Assembly (NCBI RefSeq): GCF_003864975.1
Contig: NZ_BHGL01000003.1
Coordinates: forward strand, 1-64,000
Reading direction: 5' to 3'
DNA: 64,000 nt
Source of the DNA: Sulfuriferula thiophila
GTDB lineage: Bacteria; Pseudomonadota; Gammaproteobacteria; Burkholderiales; Sulfuriferulaceae
Positions 18,781-29,413 of the stretch are shown piece by piece. The notes beneath the pieces are model-generated. The model had not been told where the DNA came from, did no database searches, and saw nothing but the letters and a program-made list of their open reading frames with translations. The translations under genes and the position numbers were made by a program. Each line of letters begins with the position of its first letter. Position 1 is the first letter of the stretch.

Positions 18781-19452
18781 CTATAAATTTATTATCAGCC
18801 GTGCCAGTCCGAGCACGCCAAACCCGGCTACCAGCAAACCGGCGATCAGGCGCACAGCAGGCTGGCGCGTAAAATGTTGCAGCTGTTTCGCGAGCAATCC
18901 CATCGCCAGCAGATTAGGCAAGGTTCCCAGACCAAATGCCAGCATCAGTAAAGCGCCATGTCCGGCACTGCCTGTCGCCAAGGCTGAAATCAGCACGGAA
19001 TACACCAGACCGCAGGGCAGCCAGCCCCACACCATGCCTACCAACACGGCCTGTGCCGGATTACGCACCGGCATCAGGCGCTTCATTAACGGTTGCAGCT
19101 TAGCCCAAACGCTACCACCGAGATTTTCCAGAAGCAACACCGCACGTGACAACCCGGCCAGATACAGCCCCAGCAATATCAGCATGACATTGGCAAACAC
19201 GTACAGACCGCGCGATACCGGCAGAAAATCATTCAGCAGCAAGGTACTTGCGCCGACCGCACCGGCAATCGCGCCTGCAATCGCATAGCTCAGCAAGCGC
19301 CCACCGTTGTAGCCCAGCAACATCAGCAAACCGGGTTTGGCATTCGGGGTCGCAAAGGACAAGGCAGTCACAATGCCGCCACACATGCCCACGCAGTGCA
19401 CGCCACCGAGCAGGCCAACCAGAAACACCGATAAAATACTTAACTCAGGCAT
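18781..19452 (-). CDS. SafE/UreH-type membrane protein (TauE/SafE family)
   Basis: A 223-aa polytopic membrane protein. The signature HCVGMCGGIVTALSF at residues 19-33 and the later WGWLPCGLVYSVL are typical of the DsbD-like/UreH transmembrane domain grouped with TauE/SafE. Similar proteins are linked to copper insertion into cytochrome oxidase or to metal export; the substrate here is unknown. It begins at the ampG stop codon with no gap. Confidence 0.82.
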   Translation of the reverse strand: MPELSILSVFLVGLLGGVHCVGMCGGIVTALSFATPNAKPGLLMLLGYNGGRLLSYAIAGAIAGAVGASTLLLNDFLPVSRGLYVFANVMLILLGLYLAGLSRAVLLLENLGGSVWAKLQPLMKRLMPVRNPAQAVLVGMVWGWLPCGLVYSVLISALATGSAGHGALLMLAFGLGTLPNLLAMGLLAKQLQHFTRQPAVRLIAGLLVAGFGVLGLARLIINL

Positions 19453-20820
19453 CTACTTGTCCAGCACATGCAATCGCGCCCGCCCGGCCAGCCATACCAG
19501 CACCAGCACCGGCAGGCCCATCAACGCGGTTGCGGTAAAGAAATCAGCATAGCCATAAGCATCGACAAAATCACCGGAGAAACCGGCAATGAACTTGGGT
19601 AATAACAACATCACCGAGCTGAACAGCGCATACTGCGTCGCCGAATAGGCACTGTTGGTCAGCCCCGACAAATAAGCGACAAAGGCACTGGAAGCAATAC
19701 CGGCAGAAAGATTATCGGCCGATACGGTAAACACCAGTGCCGACACATCATGACCGCGTCCGGCCAGCCAGACAAACAGCAAATTAGTCGCCGCGGACAG
19801 CACCGCCCCCAGAAACAAGGTGCGCATCACCCCCATTTTTGCGGTCAATACGCCACCCAATCCGGCACCGGCTATGGTCATAATGACGCCAAACACCTTG
19901 GATACTGTCGCTACTTCATCCTTGGAATAGCCCATGTCCACATAGAACGGGTTACTCATCACCCCCATCACCACATCCGAGATCCGGTAAATCGCAATCA
20001 GCGCCAGGATCAGTGCCGCCTGCCAACCGAAGCGGCGCACAAAATCCATGAACGGGCTCAGCACCGCGCTATACACCCACGCCGCCACTGCCAGTGATCT
20101 GCCGCTCAGTCCTTTTGCTGCCAACCAGGCATGCACTTCATTTGCTTCCTGTTGCGCAATGAGGTTAGGCGCCAGTTCCGGTTCGCGTATGCTCAAGGTC
20201 GCCAGGATGCCTACTGCCATACACATCGCCATCACCAGATAAGCCACGTGCCAGGGGTTGAAATCATAAATATCCGGCGTGGTATCCACAGCCGAGGCGA
20301 TCCACAGCACACCCGCGCCCGCGGTTATCATCGCAATACGATAGCCGGCCTGATAGGTGGCGGCCATTGCTCCCTGCTTCTCCTGCGATACGGCTTCAAT
20401 GCGATACGCATCCATCGCGATATCCTGAGTCGCAGATGCAAACGCCACCGCCAGCGCAAATAAGATGGTCGGCTGCAGACTAACAGCAGGATCGGTATTG
20501 GCCATCCCCAGCAAGGCCAGCACAATGACCACTTGCGACAGCAGCAGCCAGGCTCTGCGCCGGCCTAACCATTTAGTTAGCAGCGGCAATGACAGTCGAT
20601 CTACCAGCGGCGCCCATACCCACTTGAAACCGTAGGCCAGCCCCACCCATGACAAATGGCCGATAGTGGAACGATCTATCCCGGCTTCGCGCAGCCAGAA
20701 TGACAGCGTGCCCAACACCAGCAGCAAAGGCAGTCCCGAGGAAAACCCCAGAAACAGCATACCCACCACACGTGGATGGGCATAAACCTTGAATGCAGCT
20801 AACCAGGGATGTGTTTGCAT
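19453..20820 (-). CDS. ampG: AmpG-type muropeptide permease (MFS)
   Basis: AmpG imports GlcNAc-anhydroMurNAc muropeptides for wall recycling. The 455-aa product is a 12-helix-type MFS protein starting HPRVVGMLFLGFSSGLPLLL and carrying GLAYGFKWVWAPLVDRL, a motif diagnostic of the AmpG branch. No ampC is nearby, so the role is recycling rather than resistance. I use ATG 20818-20820; a TTG start at 20844 coupled to the exonuclease stop is also possible. Confidence 0.85.
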   Translation of the reverse strand: MQTHPWLAAFKVYAHPRVVGMLFLGFSSGLPLLLVLGTLSFWLREAGIDRSTIGHLSWVGLAYGFKWVWAPLVDRLSLPLLTKWLGRRRAWLLLSQVVIVLALLGMANTDPAVSLQPTILFALAVAFASATQDIAMDAYRIEAVSQEKQGAMAATYQAGYRIAMITAGAGVLWIASAVDTTPDIYDFNPWHVAYLVMAMCMAVGILATLSIREPELAPNLIAQQEANEVHAWLAAKGLSGRSLAVAAWVYSAVLSPFMDFVRRFGWQAALILALIAIYRISDVVMGVMSNPFYVDMGYSKDEVATVSKVFGVIMTIAGAGLGGVLTAKMGVMRTLFLGAVLSAATNLLFVWLAGRGHDVSALVFTVSADNLSAGIASSAFVAYLSGLTNSAYSATQYALFSSVMLLLPKFIAGFSGDFVDAYGYADFFTATALMGLPVLVLVWLAGRARLHVLDK

Positions 20821-20840
20821 AGTGCGCTCTAACCAGGAAC

Positions 20841-21620
20841 TCAAATAGTAAAGTCGTAATCCACAATCAACGGCGAATGATCGGAAAAACGCTCCTCTTT
20901 ATATACGACTGCCGATGTTGCCGTGGCGGCGATGGCAGGCGTGGCCAGCTGATAATCGATGCGCCAGCCGACATTATTTGCCCATGCCTGACCGCGATTA
21001 CTCCACCAGGTGTAGGCTTCGCCAGTCGCATCCGGATACAGCGTGCGATGCACATCCACCCATACCAACTCATTCAGCACTTGCGTCATCCACGCCCGCT
21101 CTTCCGGCAGGAAGCCTGAATTTTTCTGATTGGACTTCCAGTTTTTCAGATCGATTTCCTTGTGCGCGATATTCCAGTCGCCACACACCACGACTTCACG
21201 TCCGCTTGCCTTAAGTGCCGCCAGATGCGGGTAAAACCGTGCCAGAAAATCAAATTTAACCTGCTGGCGGTCTTCCCCGCTGGAACCGGATGGTAAGTAC
21301 AGTGAGATCACACTCAGGTTGCCATAACGCACTTCCAGATAACGGCCTTCGGCATCAATATCGGCAATACCGAGGCCGACGATCACCTCATCTGCGGGTT
21401 GCTTGCTGTAGATACCAACGCCGCTGTAACCCTTTTTCTCGGCATAATGAAAATAGCCGCTATAACCTTCCGGTGCCAGCATTTCCGAGCGCATATCGGC
21501 TTGTTGCGCCTTTAATTCCTGCACGCAGATATAATCGGCATCCTGGCGTAACATCCAGGTAAAGAAACCTTTGCTCGCTGCGGAGCGAATCCCATTCAAA
21601 TTGGCAGTTATAATACGCAC
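20841..21620 (-). CDS. xthA: Exodeoxyribonuclease III
   Basis: AP endonuclease and 3'-5' exonuclease of base excision repair. The 259-aa product shows the exonuclease-endonuclease-phosphatase motifs in order: [11 protein letters not shown], the metal ligand in [35 protein letters not shown] and the catalytic [15 protein letters not shown] 21618-21620 ([11 protein letters not shown]) has GGGAA at good spacing and avoids overlap with the divergent pyrE, so I prefer it to the longer start at 21662. Confidence 0.93.
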   Translation of the reverse strand: MRIITANLNGIRSAASKGFFTWMLRQDADYICVQELKAQQADMRSEMLAPEGYSGYFHYAEKKGYSGVGIYSKQPADEVIVGLGIADIDAEGRYLEVRYGNLSVISLYLPSGSSGEDRQQVKFDFLARFYPHLAALKASGREVVVCGDWNIAHKEIDLKNWKSNQKNSGFLPEERAWMTQVLNELVWVDVHRTLYPDATGEAYTWWSNRGQAWANNVGWRIDYQLATPAIAATATSAVVYKEERFSDHSPLIVDYDFTI

Positions 21621-21644
21621 TTTGTGATTCCCAAATTTATTATC

Positions 21645-22292
21645 ATGTTCGATTTCAGACAACAGTTCCTGCGCTTTTCCATAGACCAGAACGTACTGCG
21701 CTTTGGTGAATTCAAAACCAAAGCGGGGCGCATGAGTCCCTATTTCTTTAACGCCGGTTTATTTGCCGACGGCATGGCATTAAAGCAGCTAGGCGAATTT
21801 TACGCTAAAGCCATCCTTGCTGCCGGAATAGAATTCGATGTGCTGTTTGGCCCTGCCTATAAAGGCATTCCGCTCGCGGCCAGCACAGCCATTGCCCTCG
21901 CCGGACTGGGTCACAACACCCCTTACAGCTTTAACCGCAAGGAAGCCAAAGATCACGGCGAAGGCGGCAATATCGTCGGAGCACCGTTACAGGGGCGCGT
22001 ACTGATTATCGACGACGTCATTTCTGCCGGCACCTCGGTGCGTGAATCAGTCGAACTCATCCGCAGCCAGGGCGCAACACCTGCCGGCGTAATCATCGCC
22101 ATTGATCGCATGGAACGTGGCCAGGGCGAATTGTCAGCAGTGCAGGAAGTGCAACAGCAATATGGCATTCCGGTTTTCGCCATTGCCAACCTTAATGATC
22201 TGCTTGCCTATTTGCAAACCGATAAGAACATGGAACAATATGCTGCAGCGGTAGCACACTATCGCGCCACTTATGGAGCCAGCCAAGCATGA
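21645..22292 (+). CDS. pyrE: Orotate phosphoribosyltransferase
   Basis: PyrE joins orotate and PRPP to form OMP in pyrimidine synthesis. The 215-aa product has the substrate loop [13 protein letters not shown] (near residue 100) and the PRPP motif [17 protein letters not shown] (near 120). The start is ATG 21645-21647 (MFDFRQQF). It is divergent from xthA with only 24 bp between chosen starts, so the two promoters must overlap the opposite coding regions. Confidence 0.96.
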   Translation: MFDFRQQFLRFSIDQNVLRFGEFKTKAGRMSPYFFNAGLFADGMALKQLGEFYAKAILAAGIEFDVLFGPAYKGIPLAASTAIALAGLGHNTPYSFNRKEAKDHGEGGNIVGAPLQGRVLIIDDVISAGTSVRESVELIRSQGATPAGVIIAIDRMERGQGELSAVQEVQQQYGIPVFAIANLNDLLAYLQTDKNMEQYAAAVAHYRATYGASQA

Positions 22293-22906
22293 CAACCAAA
22301 TACCAAATTTTGCTAGTGGCCGCACTTGCCCTGAGCACGGCTACAGTCGCCCACGCCGACATTTATAAATGGAAAGACGCACAAGGCGTCACCCACTATG
22401 GCGATACCATGCCGCCACAAGCCGCTGGCCGTGCCACCACCGAGATGAGCAAAAGAGGGACGGTTCTCAAGCAAACGCCGGCAGCGCTGACCCCGGAGCA
22501 ACGCCTCAATAACGAAGCCGAGGCCGCCAAAATCACAAAAGAACAGCAGTCGCAAACCGAACAGAAGCGCCACGATTCAGCATTGCTTAACACCTATACC
22601 TCACCTGCCGAAATCGATCTGGCGCGGGATCGTAGCTTGGAACAATCCAAACTGGTAGTCGATGGCACTAACCTGCGTCTGGCGCCATTACGTGACAAAC
22701 AAGCCAAACTGATAAAACAATCCGGTGGCAAAATACCAGGCACAGGACCGCAGGCTGCCGAATATGCGGCCAATCTCAAACACATCACCGAACTCGAAGA
22801 CATACTCTCGCAAAAGAGCAAGGAAATGGCTGACATCCGCAGCAAATTCGATGCCGACAAAACTCGCTTCATCGAGTTAACCGGCAAAACCGCCAGCCCG
22901 AAATAA
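22289..22906 (+). CDS. DUF4124 exported protein
   Basis: A 205-aa protein with a signal peptide (cleavage near AHA-D at residue 24) followed by a DUF4124 domain ([19 protein letters not shown]), a short beta unit found in many proteobacterial envelope proteins. The rest is charged and likely coiled-coil (about residues 60-200). It overlaps pyrE by ATGA. Function unknown. Confidence 0.85.
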   Translation: MTTKYQILLVAALALSTATVAHADIYKWKDAQGVTHYGDTMPPQAAGRATTEMSKRGTVLKQTPAALTPEQRLNNEAEAAKITKEQQSQTEQKRHDSALLNTYTSPAEIDLARDRSLEQSKLVVDGTNLRLAPLRDKQAKLIKQSGGKIPGTGPQAAEYAANLKHITELEDILSQKSKEMADIRSKFDADKTRFIELTGKTASPK

Positions 22907-22919
22907 CCGGAATATTACT

Positions 22920-23579
22920 ATGCCGATAATCCATCTGTCCTTCCGCATGGCCGCTCTGAGTTTGCTCACCTGCGCTTTCAGCGGCTTGGCCTATAGTGCA
23001 ACCAATGTGAACGTCACTGGTTTATTCAAGGATCGCGCCATGGTCATCATTGACTCGGGTAAACCGCGCGTCATGGCTGTCGGTGACAATGCACAGGGTG
23101 TGAAATTATTGCGTGCGGACGCGCAATCGGCCATGTTTGAAATCGACGGTAAACGGCGCGTATTAACGATGGGGGAGTCGTACTCGGGTGGAGGCAACAC
23201 CAGCAGTAAAGCCAGTGCCACACTCAACGCCGACGGACGCGGGCAATTTTTCACCACAGGCACGATTAACGGCACTACCGTCAATTTCGTAGTGGATACC
23301 GGCGCAACATCTGTAGCTATCAGCACGCAAGAAGCCGATCGTCTGGGAGTGAATTACCGCAATGGGACACGTAGCGCAGTTAGCACCGCCAACGGCAGCA
23401 CGGGCGCATATCGGGTGGTATTCAACAACATTCGCGTGGGCGGCATTAGCCTGAATATGGTGCCAGGAACCGTCATCGAAGGCGGTGGACTGCCAATTGC
23501 TCTGTTGGGCATGAGTTTCCTGAATCAAACCAGCATGCACCGCGACGGCACCACGATGACGCTGACCCAGCGTTATTAA
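22920..23579 (+). CDS. Retropepsin-like exported aspartic protease
   Basis: The 219-aa product has a signal peptide and, in its C-terminal half, a single retropepsin-like domain with the catalytic motif FVVDTGATSVAIS (near residue 127) and the second hydrophobic-Gly motif IALLGMSFLNQ (near 198). This is the TIGR02281-type clan AA protease of proteobacteria, expected to act as a dimer in the periplasm. Downstream of the DUF4124 gene by 13 bp, so probably one operon with pyrE. Confidence 0.85.
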   Translation: MPIIHLSFRMAALSLLTCAFSGLAYSATNVNVTGLFKDRAMVIIDSGKPRVMAVGDNAQGVKLLRADAQSAMFEIDGKRRVLTMGESYSGGGNTSSKASATLNADGRGQFFTTGTINGTTVNFVVDTGATSVAISTQEADRLGVNYRNGTRSAVSTANGSTGAYRVVFNNIRVGGISLNMVPGTVIEGGGLPIALLGMSFLNQTSMHRDGTTMTLTQRY

Positions 23580-23609
23580 GCGGCTATCCACCGCTCAATA
23601 ACCTATCAC

Positions 23610-25040
23610 TCAGGCTAGTTTACGCAACAACACCTCATTCAGTTGTTGCGGATTGGCTTTACCCTTCATCGCTTTCATCGCCTGCCCGACCAGATAACCC
23701 AGCATTTTTTCCTTACCGGCACGGTATTCGGCAACTTGAGTTGGATTCGCGGCCAGTATCTGATCAACAACGGCTTCGATTACGCCGACATCCGACACTT
23801 GCTTCAAGCCACGGGCATCGATAATGGCATCCACTTCACCTTCACCCTGCCACAACACCTCGAAGACTTCCTTGGCCAACTTGCCGGACAAGGTACCGTC
23901 ACCGATGCGACGGATCAGCGCTGCCAATTGCGTCACACCGACCGGGCTATGGGCAATATCCAGTTCATGCCGGTTAAGTGCTGCCGACAATTCGCCCATG
24001 ATCCAGTTCGCGCATAACTTGGCCTCACCACCAACCGCCGCGACCAGCTGCTCAAAATAAGTCGCGGTCGCCTTGGTCGCTGTCAGCACGGCAGCATCAT
24101 AGGCAGGAATCGCGTATTGACTGACAAAACGTTCACGCATCGCTACCGGCAATTCCGGCATCGTCGCGCGGGTACGCTCTATCCACTCTTCGGAAATCAC
24201 CAGCGGCAACAAATCCGGGTCCGGGAAATAACGATAATCGTGCGCATCTTCCTTGCTACGCATGGTACGGGTTTCGTCACGATCCGGGTCATACAGCCGG
24301 GTTTCCTGACGGATGGTGCCACCGTCCTCATTGATTTCAATATGGCGCCGCGCCTCATATTCGATTGCACGTTCAAGGAAACGGAACGAGTTGAGGTTCT
24401 TGATCTCGCAACGTGTACCTAACTCGGTGCTCCCCATCGGCCGCACCGACACGTTGGCATCACAACGGAAGCTGCCTTCCTGCATGTTGCCGTCACAAAT
24501 CCCCAGCCACACCACCAGACTGTGCAGGGTTTTAGCATAGGCAACCGCCTCTGCTGAACCGCGCATATCCGGCTCGGACACGATTTCCAGCAAGGGCGTA
24601 CCGGCACGATTCAAGTCGATACCGGTCATACCGTGAAATTCGCCGTGCATGGATTTTCCGGCATCCTCTTCCAGGTGCGCACGGGTAATGCGGATAAGTT
24701 TTTCTGTATCCCCCACCTGTATCAACAGACTGCCGCCTTCAACGACAGGCAGTTCCATCTGGCTGATTTGATAGCCTTTGGGTGAATCCGGGTAAAAATA
24801 ATTTTTACGCGCAAATACCGAGCGCCGACTGACATGAGCATCAATCGCCAGACCCAGGATGATTGCCCGTTCCACTGCGCCGCGGTTGAGTACCGGCAAC
24901 ACCCCCGGCAACGCGAGATCCACCGCGCTGGCCTGAGTATTCGGTGCTGCACCAAACGCGGTACTGGAACCGGAAAAAATTTTAGACTTGGTAGACAACT
25001 GGGCATGAACTTCCAACCCGACGACGATTTCCCATTGCAT
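23610..25040 (-). CDS. gatB: Asp-tRNA(Asn)/Glu-tRNA(Gln) amidotransferase subunit B
   Basis: GatB binds misacylated tRNA and the phosphorylated intermediate in the GatCAB transamidation route. The 476-aa product starts [22 protein letters not shown], contains [17 protein letters not shown] near residue 145, and ends with the YqeY-like tail domain ([17 protein letters not shown]). The gene follows gatA after 52 bp with a hairpin in between. Confidence 0.97.
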   Translation of the reverse strand: MQWEIVVGLEVHAQLSTKSKIFSGSSTAFGAAPNTQASAVDLALPGVLPVLNRGAVERAIILGLAIDAHVSRRSVFARKNYFYPDSPKGYQISQMELPVVEGGSLLIQVGDTEKLIRITRAHLEEDAGKSMHGEFHGMTGIDLNRAGTPLLEIVSEPDMRGSAEAVAYAKTLHSLVVWLGICDGNMQEGSFRCDANVSVRPMGSTELGTRCEIKNLNSFRFLERAIEYEARRHIEINEDGGTIRQETRLYDPDRDETRTMRSKEDAHDYRYFPDPDLLPLVISEEWIERTRATMPELPVAMRERFVSQYAIPAYDAAVLTATKATATYFEQLVAAVGGEAKLCANWIMGELSAALNRHELDIAHSPVGVTQLAALIRRIGDGTLSGKLAKEVFEVLWQGEGEVDAIIDARGLKQVSDVGVIEAVVDQILAANPTQVAEYRAGKEKMLGYLVGQAMKAMKGKANPQQLNEVLLRKLA

Positions 25041-25059
25041 GATGACTTAACCTTTGTGC

Positions 25060-25086
25060 TAACCGCCAGCCTGTGGCTTGCGGTTA
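25060..25086 (-). other. Inverted repeat between gatA and gatB
   Basis: Arms TAACCGC-x-AGCC and GGCT-x-GCGGTTA pair around a TGT loop with one internal mismatch, in the 52-bp gap. No T run follows, so an RNA-processing or partial-termination stem is more likely than a full terminator. Confidence 0.45.
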
Positions 25087-25092
25087 AATGTT

Positions 25093-26547
25093 TTAGATAT
25101 TCTCGGGCATCCGTGTATGCCAATCCGTCGCCAACTGATACTGATGGGCAACACCGAGCATTCTGGCTTCGCTAAAATAATTGCCGATCATCTGCAATCC
25201 CACCGGACGTCCGTTACTGCCTAGACCGCACGGCACCGACATGCCGGGCAAACCGGCCAGGTTGACGGCGATGGTGTAAATATCGGATAAATACATGGCA
25301 ACCGGATCATCCGATTTCTCACCGAAATTAAATGCGGTGCTCGGTGCAGTCGGCCCCATGATAATGTCGCAATGCTGGAATGCGTCAGTAAAATCCTGGG
25401 CAATCATGCGGCGAATTTTTTGCGCCTGCATATAATATGCATCGTAATAACCATGCGACAGCACGTAGGTGCCGATCATGATGCGGCGCTTGACCTCAGT
25501 GCCAAAACCCTGGGCACGGGATTTTTCATACATATCGGTCAGATCGCTGTAATCCGGTGCACGATAACCGTAACGCACGCCATCAAACCGCGACAGATTG
25601 GTCGATGCCTCAGCCGGCGCAAGCACGTAATACACCGGTATGGATAATTTGGTATTCGGCAGCGAAATATCCACCGTGGTCGCACCCAGCTTGCGATATT
25701 CTTGCAATGCAGCTTCGACCGCTGCAGCCACATCGGCACTCAGACCTTCGGCAAAATATTCGCGTGGCAGCCCGATGCGCAACCCTGCCAAGGGTTGATC
25801 CAGATCACGCGTATAGTCTTCAGACGGACGCTCCAGGCTGGTTGAATCACGCTCATCAAAACCGGCCATCACGTTCATCAGCAACGCGCAATCTTCTGCC
25901 GACTTCGCCATCGGTCCGGCTTGATCCAGACTCGACGCAAAGGCGATCATGCCATAGCGCGACACCACACCATAGGTCGGCTTCAGACCGGTAATACCGG
26001 TTAATGCGGCCGGCTGGCGGATAGAACCGCCAGTGTCGGTGCCAGTCGCTGCCGGCGCCAGGCGTGCCGCCACTGCAGCAGCAGATCCACCGGACGAACC
26101 ACCCGGCACAGCCTGCTTATCCCAAGGATTTTTGACCGAACCGTAATAGGAAGTCTCATTGGATGAACCCATGGCAAATTCATCCATGTTGGTTTTACCC
26201 AGACTGACCATACCCGCCGCTTTGAATTGACTGATGACATGCGCATCGTAAGGCGCAATAAAATTCTCCAGCATTTTCGAGCCGCAGGTGGTACGCCAGC
26301 CATCCGCACAGAAAATATCCTTATGCGCGACCGGAATACCTGTCAGCGGTGCCGCGTTACCGGCAACAAGACGTGCATCCGCATCGCGTGCATCCGCCAG
26401 ACTGGTGGCTGTATTCAGCGTAACAAAAGCATTCAGTGCGGGATTGAGTCTGGCAATGCGATCCAGATAGGTCTGCGTCAATTCCACACTGGAAATTTTT
26501 TTCTCGGCAAGCAGGGTGGCAAGCTGTTTTAAACTGGAATTAATCAT
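25093..26547 (-). CDS. gatA: Asp-tRNA(Asn)/Glu-tRNA(Gln) amidotransferase subunit A
   Basis: GatA is the amidase that releases ammonia from glutamine. The Ser-Ser-Lys triad is visible: Lys in VAHKDIF (near residue 78), [11 protein letters not shown] (near 150) and [11 protein letters not shown] (near 175). The ATG at 26545-26547 (MINSSLKQL) gives 484 aa and follows the gatC stop by 4 bp; the upstream TTG at 26559 is less likely. Confidence 0.97.
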   Translation of the reverse strand: MINSSLKQLATLLAEKKISSVELTQTYLDRIARLNPALNAFVTLNTATSLADARDADARLVAGNAAPLTGIPVAHKDIFCADGWRTTCGSKMLENFIAPYDAHVISQFKAAGMVSLGKTNMDEFAMGSSNETSYYGSVKNPWDKQAVPGGSSGGSAAAVAARLAPAATGTDTGGSIRQPAALTGITGLKPTYGVVSRYGMIAFASSLDQAGPMAKSAEDCALLMNVMAGFDERDSTSLERPSEDYTRDLDQPLAGLRIGLPREYFAEGLSADVAAAVEAALQEYRKLGATTVDISLPNTKLSIPVYYVLAPAEASTNLSRFDGVRYGYRAPDYSDLTDMYEKSRAQGFGTEVKRRIMIGTYVLSHGYYDAYYMQAQKIRRMIAQDFTDAFQHCDIIMGPTAPSTAFNFGEKSDDPVAMYLSDIYTIAVNLAGLPGMSVPCGLGSNGRPVGLQMIGNYFSEARMLGVAHQYQLATDWHTRMPENI

Positions 26548-26551
26548 GTTT

Positions 26552-26839
26552 TCATTCAATCACTTGCGGAACTAAATACAAACCAGCCGCAACTTGCGGT
26601 GCAATGGCCTGGAACTTTTCATGCTGATCAACCTCTGTTACTACGTCATCACGCAAACGCTGGCTAAGGTCCTGGGCATGCGACATGGGCTCAACACCCG
26701 TCGTATCCACTGCCTGCATTTCGGCAATCAAACCAAAAATTCCGTTGAGCTGTTGTTGATATGCGACGGCTTCGTCGTCGTTGACCGCAATGCGGGCGAG
26801 GGTTGCGACACGTTTTACATCTTGCAGAGTAAGTGACAT
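26552..26839 (-). CDS. gatC: Asp-tRNA(Asn)/Glu-tRNA(Gln) amidotransferase subunit C
   Basis: Small 95-aa subunit that clamps GatA and GatB together. It shows the family pattern [13 protein letters not shown] at the N-terminus, a central [20 protein letters not shown] and a C-terminal [20 protein letters not shown]. First gene of gatCAB, divergent from mreB across 120 bp. Confidence 0.95.
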   Translation of the reverse strand: MSLTLQDVKRVATLARIAVNDDEAVAYQQQLNGIFGLIAEMQAVDTTGVEPMSHAQDLSQRLRDDVVTEVDQHEKFQAIAPQVAAGLYLVPQVIE

Positions 26840-26923
26840 AGTGCGTAAATCTTCACAGGAAACAAGCCTATTAGGGTATCATATTACGTTTATTCAAGGC
26901 TACTAACTCCCAAGTTAGATTAA

Positions 26924-28003
<1,080 letters not shown>

Positions 28004-28028
28004 TCTCCAGCACGCCTGATCTCCCACC

Positions 28029-28895
28029 ATGTCTGCGCACCACCCGAACCTGACCCTGTTTCCGCGCGGCTTAAGCGCGGGAGCACGGTTATTAATTTAT
28101 GCGCTCATCAGCATTGCCATCATCGCTGCGGATCTCCGTTTCCATGGCCTGGACAGATTTCGCGCCGGCGTCAACACGCTGCTCTTCCCTATACAGACCT
28201 TTATCCAGACGCCTAATCTGACCTACGAACGGGTCACCGGGTTCTTCGTCAAGCACGCGCAATTGCAACGTGAAAATGATGCTTTGCGCCAGCGCTTTAT
28301 CCAGTACAGCGTTACCCTGCAACGCTATCGCAGCCTGGAACTGGAAAATCAGCGGCTACGCACGCTACTCGGAGCAAAACAGGCCACCCCGTTGCACACG
28401 CAACTGGCTGAAATTCTGGCCATCCCGCGCGACCCTTATCAACGCCAGGTCACCATTGATCGCGGTAGCCAGCAAAATGTCCAACCCGGTCAAGCTGTAA
28501 TCGACGAAATCGGCTTATTAGGCCAGGTTACACGGGTATACCCGTTCAGCAGCGAAGTCACCCTGCTTACCAACAAAGACCAGTCTGTTCCGGTCATTAT
28601 CCAGCGAACCGGGCAACGCGCGGTCATGTTCGGCATGGGCATAGACGGCTCAGTAGAGGTCCGTTATCTGCCGCATAACACGGATGTGCGCACTGGCGAC
28701 CTGCTGGTAACGTCTGGCATAGACGGTGTATACCCATCCGGCCTGGCTGTTGCCAAAGTGACGCAAATCGATCTCAGCAGCAGCCGGGCCTTTGCCCACA
28801 TAGAATGCAAACCACTTGCAGCGGTTGACCGATACCGCCAAGTGTTGATCATTGATGGTGCCCTCCCCGCACCTGTACCCACAGAGAAAAAATAA
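28029..28895 (+). CDS. mreC: Rod shape-determining protein MreC
   Basis: Bitopic inner membrane protein that activates the RodA-PBP2 synthase. The 288-aa product has one N-terminal transmembrane helix (LLIYALISIAIIAADL), a coiled coil (about residues 70-112, LQRENDALRQRFIQYSV) and a periplasmic double beta-barrel (VTIDRGSQQNVQPGQAVID; GLLGQVTRVYPFSSEVTLLT). Its stop overlaps the mreD start as TAATG. Confidence 0.95.
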   Translation: MSAHHPNLTLFPRGLSAGARLLIYALISIAIIAADLRFHGLDRFRAGVNTLLFPIQTFIQTPNLTYERVTGFFVKHAQLQRENDALRQRFIQYSVTLQRYRSLELENQRLRTLLGAKQATPLHTQLAEILAIPRDPYQRQVTIDRGSQQNVQPGQAVIDEIGLLGQVTRVYPFSSEVTLLTNKDQSVPVIIQRTGQRAVMFGMGIDGSVEVRYLPHNTDVRTGDLLVTSGIDGVYPSGLAVAKVTQIDLSSSRAFAHIECKPLAAVDRYRQVLIIDGALPAPVPTEKK

Positions 28896-29413
28896 TGCAA
28901 TTCGCCCATCCTAAAGGCCCGACCATGCCGTTATCCCATCGCGGACCGGTCATTGCTGGCAGCCTGCTGGTTGCCTTTGCGTTTAACCTGCTGCCTTGGT
29001 CACTCGACTGGATATGGCTACGCCCCGACTTTCTGTTACTGGTGACTTTATACTGGGTCATTTACCAACCCGGCCGCATCGGCATGGGGGCAGCATGGTG
29101 GTTAGGGCTGCTGGTTGACCTCACCGACGGCACAATACTCGGTCAGCACGCGCTCGCCTATACCATGAGCGTTTTTGTGTTATTGCTGTTGCAGCGACGC
29201 ATGTTTAATTTCCCGCCCTGGCAACAGGCTTCGCATATTGCTGGCTTGCTATTGGTAGAGCAGGTAATCAGCGTATTGATTGCCACTTTTGCCGGCGACA
29301 CATTCCATGCGCTGAACTATTTCGCAGCTATCCTTACTGGCGCTTTGTGCTGGATTCCCTTGTGGATTCTGCTCCACCGCCTGCGCACCCCCGATACCGC
29401 TGAGGCGCAATGA
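28895..29413 (+). CDS. mreD: Rod shape-determining protein MreD
   Basis: Polytopic inner membrane partner of MreC. The 172-aa product is strongly hydrophobic with several predicted helices and the family signature WIWLRPDFLLLVTLYWV and LVDLTDGTILGQHAL. I keep the ATG that overlaps the mreC stop; a second ATG at 28925 with AAGG upstream is possible and would remove ten residues. The gene overlaps mrdA by ATGA. Confidence 0.93.
   Translation: MQFAHPKGPTMPLSHRGPVIAGSLLVAFAFNLLPWSLDWIWLRPDFLLLVTLYWVIYQPGRIGMGAAWWLGLLVDLTDGTILGQHALAYTMSVFVLLLLQRRMFNFPPWQQASHIAGLLLVEQVISVLIATFAGDTFHALNYFAAILTGALCWIPLWILLHRLRTPDTAEAQ

Noticed and set aside
19453-20820. AmpG as part of a beta-lactamase induction system
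   Set aside because: No ampC, ampR or ampD gene is present in the window.
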